Source: Lucinisca nassula
Taxonomy: Eukaryota > Mollusca > Bivalvia > Lucinida > Lucinidae
DNA length: 64,000 nt
NCBI GenBank assembly: GCA_963580285.1
Contig: OY757023.1
Coordinates: 85,833,108 to 85,897,107, forward strand
Reading direction: 5' to 3'
This document shows, piece by piece, positions 62,953 to 64,000 of the stretch. The notes under the pieces were generated by a model. It was not told the DNA's origin and did not search any database. It was given only the letters and a program-made list of their open reading frames with translations. Made by a program: the position numbers and the translations under genes. Positions within the stretch are counted from its first letter, which is position 1. The number at the start of each line of letters is the position of its first letter.

Positions 62953-63255
62953 TTAACCCAATGATACTAGTGGACTCTTCCATTGCTATATGTTGGACAA
63001 ATCCATTTGTTATATAAGTGGTGTGAGGCCTATTTCTTCATTTTTGTTCAAGTTTGGCCGAAAAATCCTGCTAGCAAACAATGCAGGACCTGATCAGACG
63101 CCGCATTTATGTCAGGCCTATTTCTTCGTTTTTGTTCTATTTTTGACAGAAAATCCTGTAAGCAAACAGTGCAGGACCTGGTCAGATGCTGCATTTTGCT
63201 GCGTCTGATCTGGGCCTGCACTGTTTGCCAAGGTATCCAGCATACAATGGGTTAA
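62953..63255. mobile_element. M2 MITE with partly duplicated left half
   Basis: TTAACCCAATGATACTAGTG to ATACAATGGGTTAA. The block AGGCCTATTTCTTC to GTCAGAYGCYGCATTT is present twice (about 63027-63106 and 63115-63196). Confidence 0.88.
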
Positions 63256-63285
63256 GCGCTGAAACCACACTAAATACTGACTGAC

Positions 63286-63340
63286 TTAACATGACCTAAA
63301 CAGTATTGACTGGGCCATTAACTCCAAACAGACATGCAAA
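63286..63340 (+). mobile_element. SINE-C tail fragment
   Basis: CATGACCTAAACAGTATTGA and GGGCCATTAACTCCAAAC only; strongly 5'-truncated. Confidence 0.65.
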
Positions 63341-63360
63341 AACCTACATATATATATATG

Positions 63361-63664
63361 TAGGTTTTGTTTGTTTGATTTGATGTTTAACGTCCTCGTC
63401 AACTCTTTAAAGGTCATTTTTAAGACGTTGCTTCCAATTTTGTGGGACTTAATTTTACCCGACATTGAGAGAAATGAAATCTCAAGCCCTGTCGCCCAAT
63501 GAAACCAAAAGGGTTTATTAGCATGGACGGTCCGCCTCGCACCGCGGTTCCTGGACAGGCTTAGATCCTCTAAGCGGTTTACCAGTACTAGTGTGCGGGC
63601 CGGATTCAGCTCTGTGTGGAAGCATCATGCAGCCCATATATTTCTTCAAGCCCCTATGGGCGTA
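63361..63664 (-). mobile_element. SINE-B, full length
   Basis: GTTTGATTTGATGTTTAACG (tail) to CAAGCCCCTATGGGCGTAGG (head). Confidence 0.87.
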
Positions 63665-63929
63665 GGTACAAACTTATTTATTTGACAATTTTAATGAGGA
63701 TATACAGTAACAGTAAAGTCACTTCACCCATAAATATCTTGCTACACAGCCAATTTGCTGGTTTAGAATTATTACATTTTGACATTTACAACAGAAATTC
63801 CAAGGAGTTAGCATTTATCTTTCAGATTACTTTTCATTTGAATTGTCTGCTTGCATGAAATGTCAAGCCCTATTTTCTCTCCAAAAATATTGGAAAAAAT
63901 GAAAATGCTGCCCTAATACCCCGTACCGG

Positions 63930-64000
63930 CTCATCTTGCCCGACTCTTATCAGGTCTACTAATATACTCAACCTGACATTCCTAAATTTCAAATGGACTC
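63930..64000. mobile_element. M2 MITE, cut by the window end
   Basis: CTCAACCTGACATTCCTAAA and TTTCAAATGGACTC match the inner right part of M2 copies. Confidence 0.6.

Overview
The window looks like nuclear DNA of a marine bivalve mollusc, possibly a venerid clam. The evidence is indirect. It holds very little coding sequence, spliceosomal exons with GT-AG borders, tRNA-derived SINEs whose 3' tail (GCGACGTTAAACC type) resembles the V-SINE type described from clams, and a dense layer of fold-back MITEs and tandem-repeat-cored, Helentron/pearl-like elements of the kind known from bivalves. There are no bacterial operons, rRNA genes, CRISPR arrays or intact transposase genes.

Coding content. 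Two exons on the + strand (8498-8707 and 11375-11553) join in phase and encode the proline/glycine/methionine-rich C-terminus of a protein ending YDDYNY. It resembles the tails of spliceosomal proteins such as SmB/B' (SNRPB) or SF3B4. Its upstream exons lie outside the window or are not recognisable. A 105-residue exon on the - strand (57212-57529) encodes a leucine-heptad coiled coil plus a Ser/Pro-rich tail. A few weaker exon-like stretches are listed with low confidence. Almost all other open frames come from tandem repeats or transposons.

Layout. 1-7241 is the interior and tail of a large element with a ~334-bp tandem repeat, interrupted by a hAT-like element with 8-bp duplications, a SINE with 13-bp duplications and a second tandem-repeat element. 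7242-12100 is the proline-rich gene with its repeat-filled intron and 3' UTR. 12100-16620 holds MITEs and a 0.8-kb fold-back. 16621-20050 holds arrays carrying nuclear-receptor-like direct repeats. 21868-24684 is an element inserted cleanly into a fold-back MITE. 25975-27820 is a 1.85-kb fold-back. 28080-29226 is an element ended by inverted arrays of a short motif. 30706-34345 is a four-level nest of elements. 34366-64000 is a dense mosaic of MITEs and SINEs, with the coiled-coil exon at 57.2 kb.

Most notable structure. At least five MITE families with unrelated termini carry the same internal hairpin (CAAACAGTG-CAG/TAG ... CTGATC ... CACTGTTTGC). In nearly every copy the two arms differ at the same single base, so the stem is held one step from a perfect palindrome. 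Several TTAA-flanked MITEs lie end to end sharing one TTAA. Four GC-rich MITEs share ends and each has its own 4-bp target duplication. Insertions can be ordered in time from target-site duplications and clean, duplication-free junctions.
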